Source: Pelecanus crispus (Eukaryota > Chordata > Aves > Pelecaniformes > Pelecanidae). Taken from it: DNA of 64,000 nt. The stretch lies in NCBI RefSeq assembly GCF_030463565.1, contig NC_134645.1:1681501-1745500 (forward strand), in the 5' to 3' direction. The position numbers were made by a program, and so were the translations under genes. This document shows, one piece after another, positions 62,469-64,000 of this stretch. Position 1 is the first letter of the stretch, and each line of letters begins with the position of its first letter. The notes beneath the pieces were generated by a model, which made no database searches, was not told the origin of the DNA, and was given only the letters and a program-made list of their open reading frames with translations.

Positions 62469-64000
62469 CTATGAGCAGAGATAGAACATACCACAATTAC
62501 TAAGCACACATGCACAGCAAGAAACAGGTATTTGTGCTATTACTACCCTTTTAAGCACATCCAGCTAGGGCAAGTTACCAAACTCTGCCCAAGAAAAGTC
62601 TTTAAAATACTATCCCATTATCTCATAGATCATAAACTACTAGTAGTTTACTGTATGGCTCTTTACAACTTAATAAGCATAGTTCTACTGTAATACAGAA
62701 CTACCTTCACATAATTTGTCATAAAGTGACCCACTACTCGAGCAAATAATGTAATTAAACTCCACTGTCAAGACATATATATCATAAACTTAGATTAGCT
62801 TTAGAAAGTTTAAAAACGGACTTCTTGAATGAGAACAAGATGCCCTACCCCAAAAAATCAACCTGCTTTACAAAATTTGTAATAGTCTCTGTATTAACAT
62901 TAGTTTTACCAAGAAAAAAAAAAGTATACTTTATTCAAAAGCATTTAGTTTTCCCCCTCATCTGTACGTGGAGACATGAGAATTGCCAAAGGCAGAAGAG
63001 CCTTTCCAAGAGAAGGTAGAAGGTGTGTTCATGAGACAAAGCTGATTCTGTTCTAGCACAAGAATTCTTCTGAGAGATACAACAGGTGCTGCAATTAATA
63101 AGCCATTATGGTCAACAGTTTGGTTCTATAATGGTCCAGCATTGTTTACTTGCTTGTCCTGAGTACCAGTTCTTTTCATTACATGAATAAAAACCAGAAT
63201 TCCAGGTTGGAAAAATATTCTTCTCTTCAGTAACACAGAAACCCAAAAGAACAAGAGTAAACTAATTTTTCAGCTAATTGCCAAACCATTCAAAATACAG
63301 ATCTCCTTTTCCATTCCTTTTAAAACAGCCACAACGCATTCTTAGTGGATTACAAGTAGAGACAACTCAATCACTTGCTTCTAAAAGCAAGTACAACCAA
63401 TCAGTTTTACTAATTTATCTCATCTACTCAAATCTTCCCAAACCATAAAGTTATAGAACTGTAAGACCATATTTAAATTGGAGTCCCTCCGAAACTCACT
63501 TCCACTTTCAATAATTGCAGGCCGACAAAAACCTCCCAACATTTACAAACTTGAACACCAAATCGACTTGTTGAAATGCTGACAGCAGTCGCCAGATTTT
63601 TTGATAAGTACATACTGTTACACCTAACCGTAAACAGAACATTTGTCTATCTGGAGTACAAACACCTACCAACGCTCTGAATCCAATGCAGCAGATTATA
63701 ATAAATTACATCCTTGAACATGATGTTCTGAACCTCCATAAAGCAAAAAGTATAGCTGCAAGTGCTGCAGTAATTAAACATAGTAAGTTAACAATACGCT
63801 CTTGAGACTTCACTTCATTCCATTTAAATTTCTACAACGTATTATTCAAACGTGATCTACTTTGTTAGCAGCATAAAGAAGTGCAAAGTGAAAGTCTGCC
63901 AGTATTGTTTATCAGCAATTTGTGAGTCTCTTAAGAACGAAGCTATTAAATGAAACATGATGTGCTAATGCAAGACCCAGAATAGAAAGAAGCTTGGCTG
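62469..64000 (-). other. PSME4 intron (partial)
   Basis: AT-rich DNA upstream of the PSME4 exon at 62306-62468, without a recognisable PSME4 exon. It is taken as one intron running beyond the window edge. Confidence 0.7.

Noticed and set aside
63661-63760. A possible PSME4 exon on the minus strand (open stretch ending before GTAGGT)
   Set aside because: The translated residues do not match the expected PSME4 segment ending LLEDEQLE, and the phase does not fit the next exon, which starts in phase 0.
1-64000. Endogenous retrovirus, LTR element, CRISPR array, or new multi-gene system
   Set aside because: No retroviral or LTR features, no spacer-repeat arrays, and all well-supported coding sequence belongs to five known vertebrate gene families.

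Overview
The window looks like bird nuclear DNA. The evidence is CR1 LINE 3' ends in several subfamily styles, a SINE with a tRNA-Ile head and a CR1 tail, GC-rich CpG-island promoters, and an intronless-coding Toll-like receptor that matches TLR15, a receptor known from birds and reptiles but not mammals. The SINE architecture is like zebra-finch TguSINE1, which hints at a passerine or close relative; the species cannot be fixed by eye.

Layout, left to right. 1-6748 is inferred to be intron 1 of CHAC2 (+), with a GC-rich minisatellite at the left edge. CHAC2 exons 2 and 3 are at 6749-6784 and 10147-10530; exon 1 lies outside the window. 10531-16869 is 3' UTR and intergenic DNA. A composite CR1 (16870-17351) abuts the CpG island of ERLEC1 (+), whose complete 14-exon coding sequence (484 codons plus stop) runs from 17845 to 31413. 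31621-37249 is intergenic DNA with tandem repeats, a CR1 and a tRNA-CR1 SINE. A CpG island near 37390-37900 may be the promoter of the next gene, TLR15 (+, 38774-41401, 875 aa). 41452-47414 is intergenic, with an inverted partner of the first composite CR1 and a very regular 3 x 80-bp repeat. GPR75 (-, 48116-49738, 540 aa) sits in a CpG island, and a minisatellite of about 950 bp lies just upstream of it. 51585-57463 is intergenic. The 3' end of PSME4 (-) fills the right side: its last three coding exons lie between 59698 and 62468 and the gene continues beyond the window.

The order CHAC2 - ERLEC1 - GPR75 - PSME4 is the same as on human 2p16; TLR15 sits between ERLEC1 and GPR75. The genes do not form one pathway: glutathione turnover (CHAC2), ER glycoprotein quality control (ERLEC1), innate sensing (TLR15), a class A-like receptor (GPR75) and a nuclear proteasome activator (PSME4). 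I found no convincing undescribed gene system. The most useful points are a furin-like basic site inside a low-complexity insert of the TLR15 ectodomain, a GC-AG intron in ERLEC1, a bipartite CR1 unit present twice in inverted orientation, the tRNA-CR1 SINE, and a G4-prone minisatellite beside GPR75 that produces very large spurious open frames.
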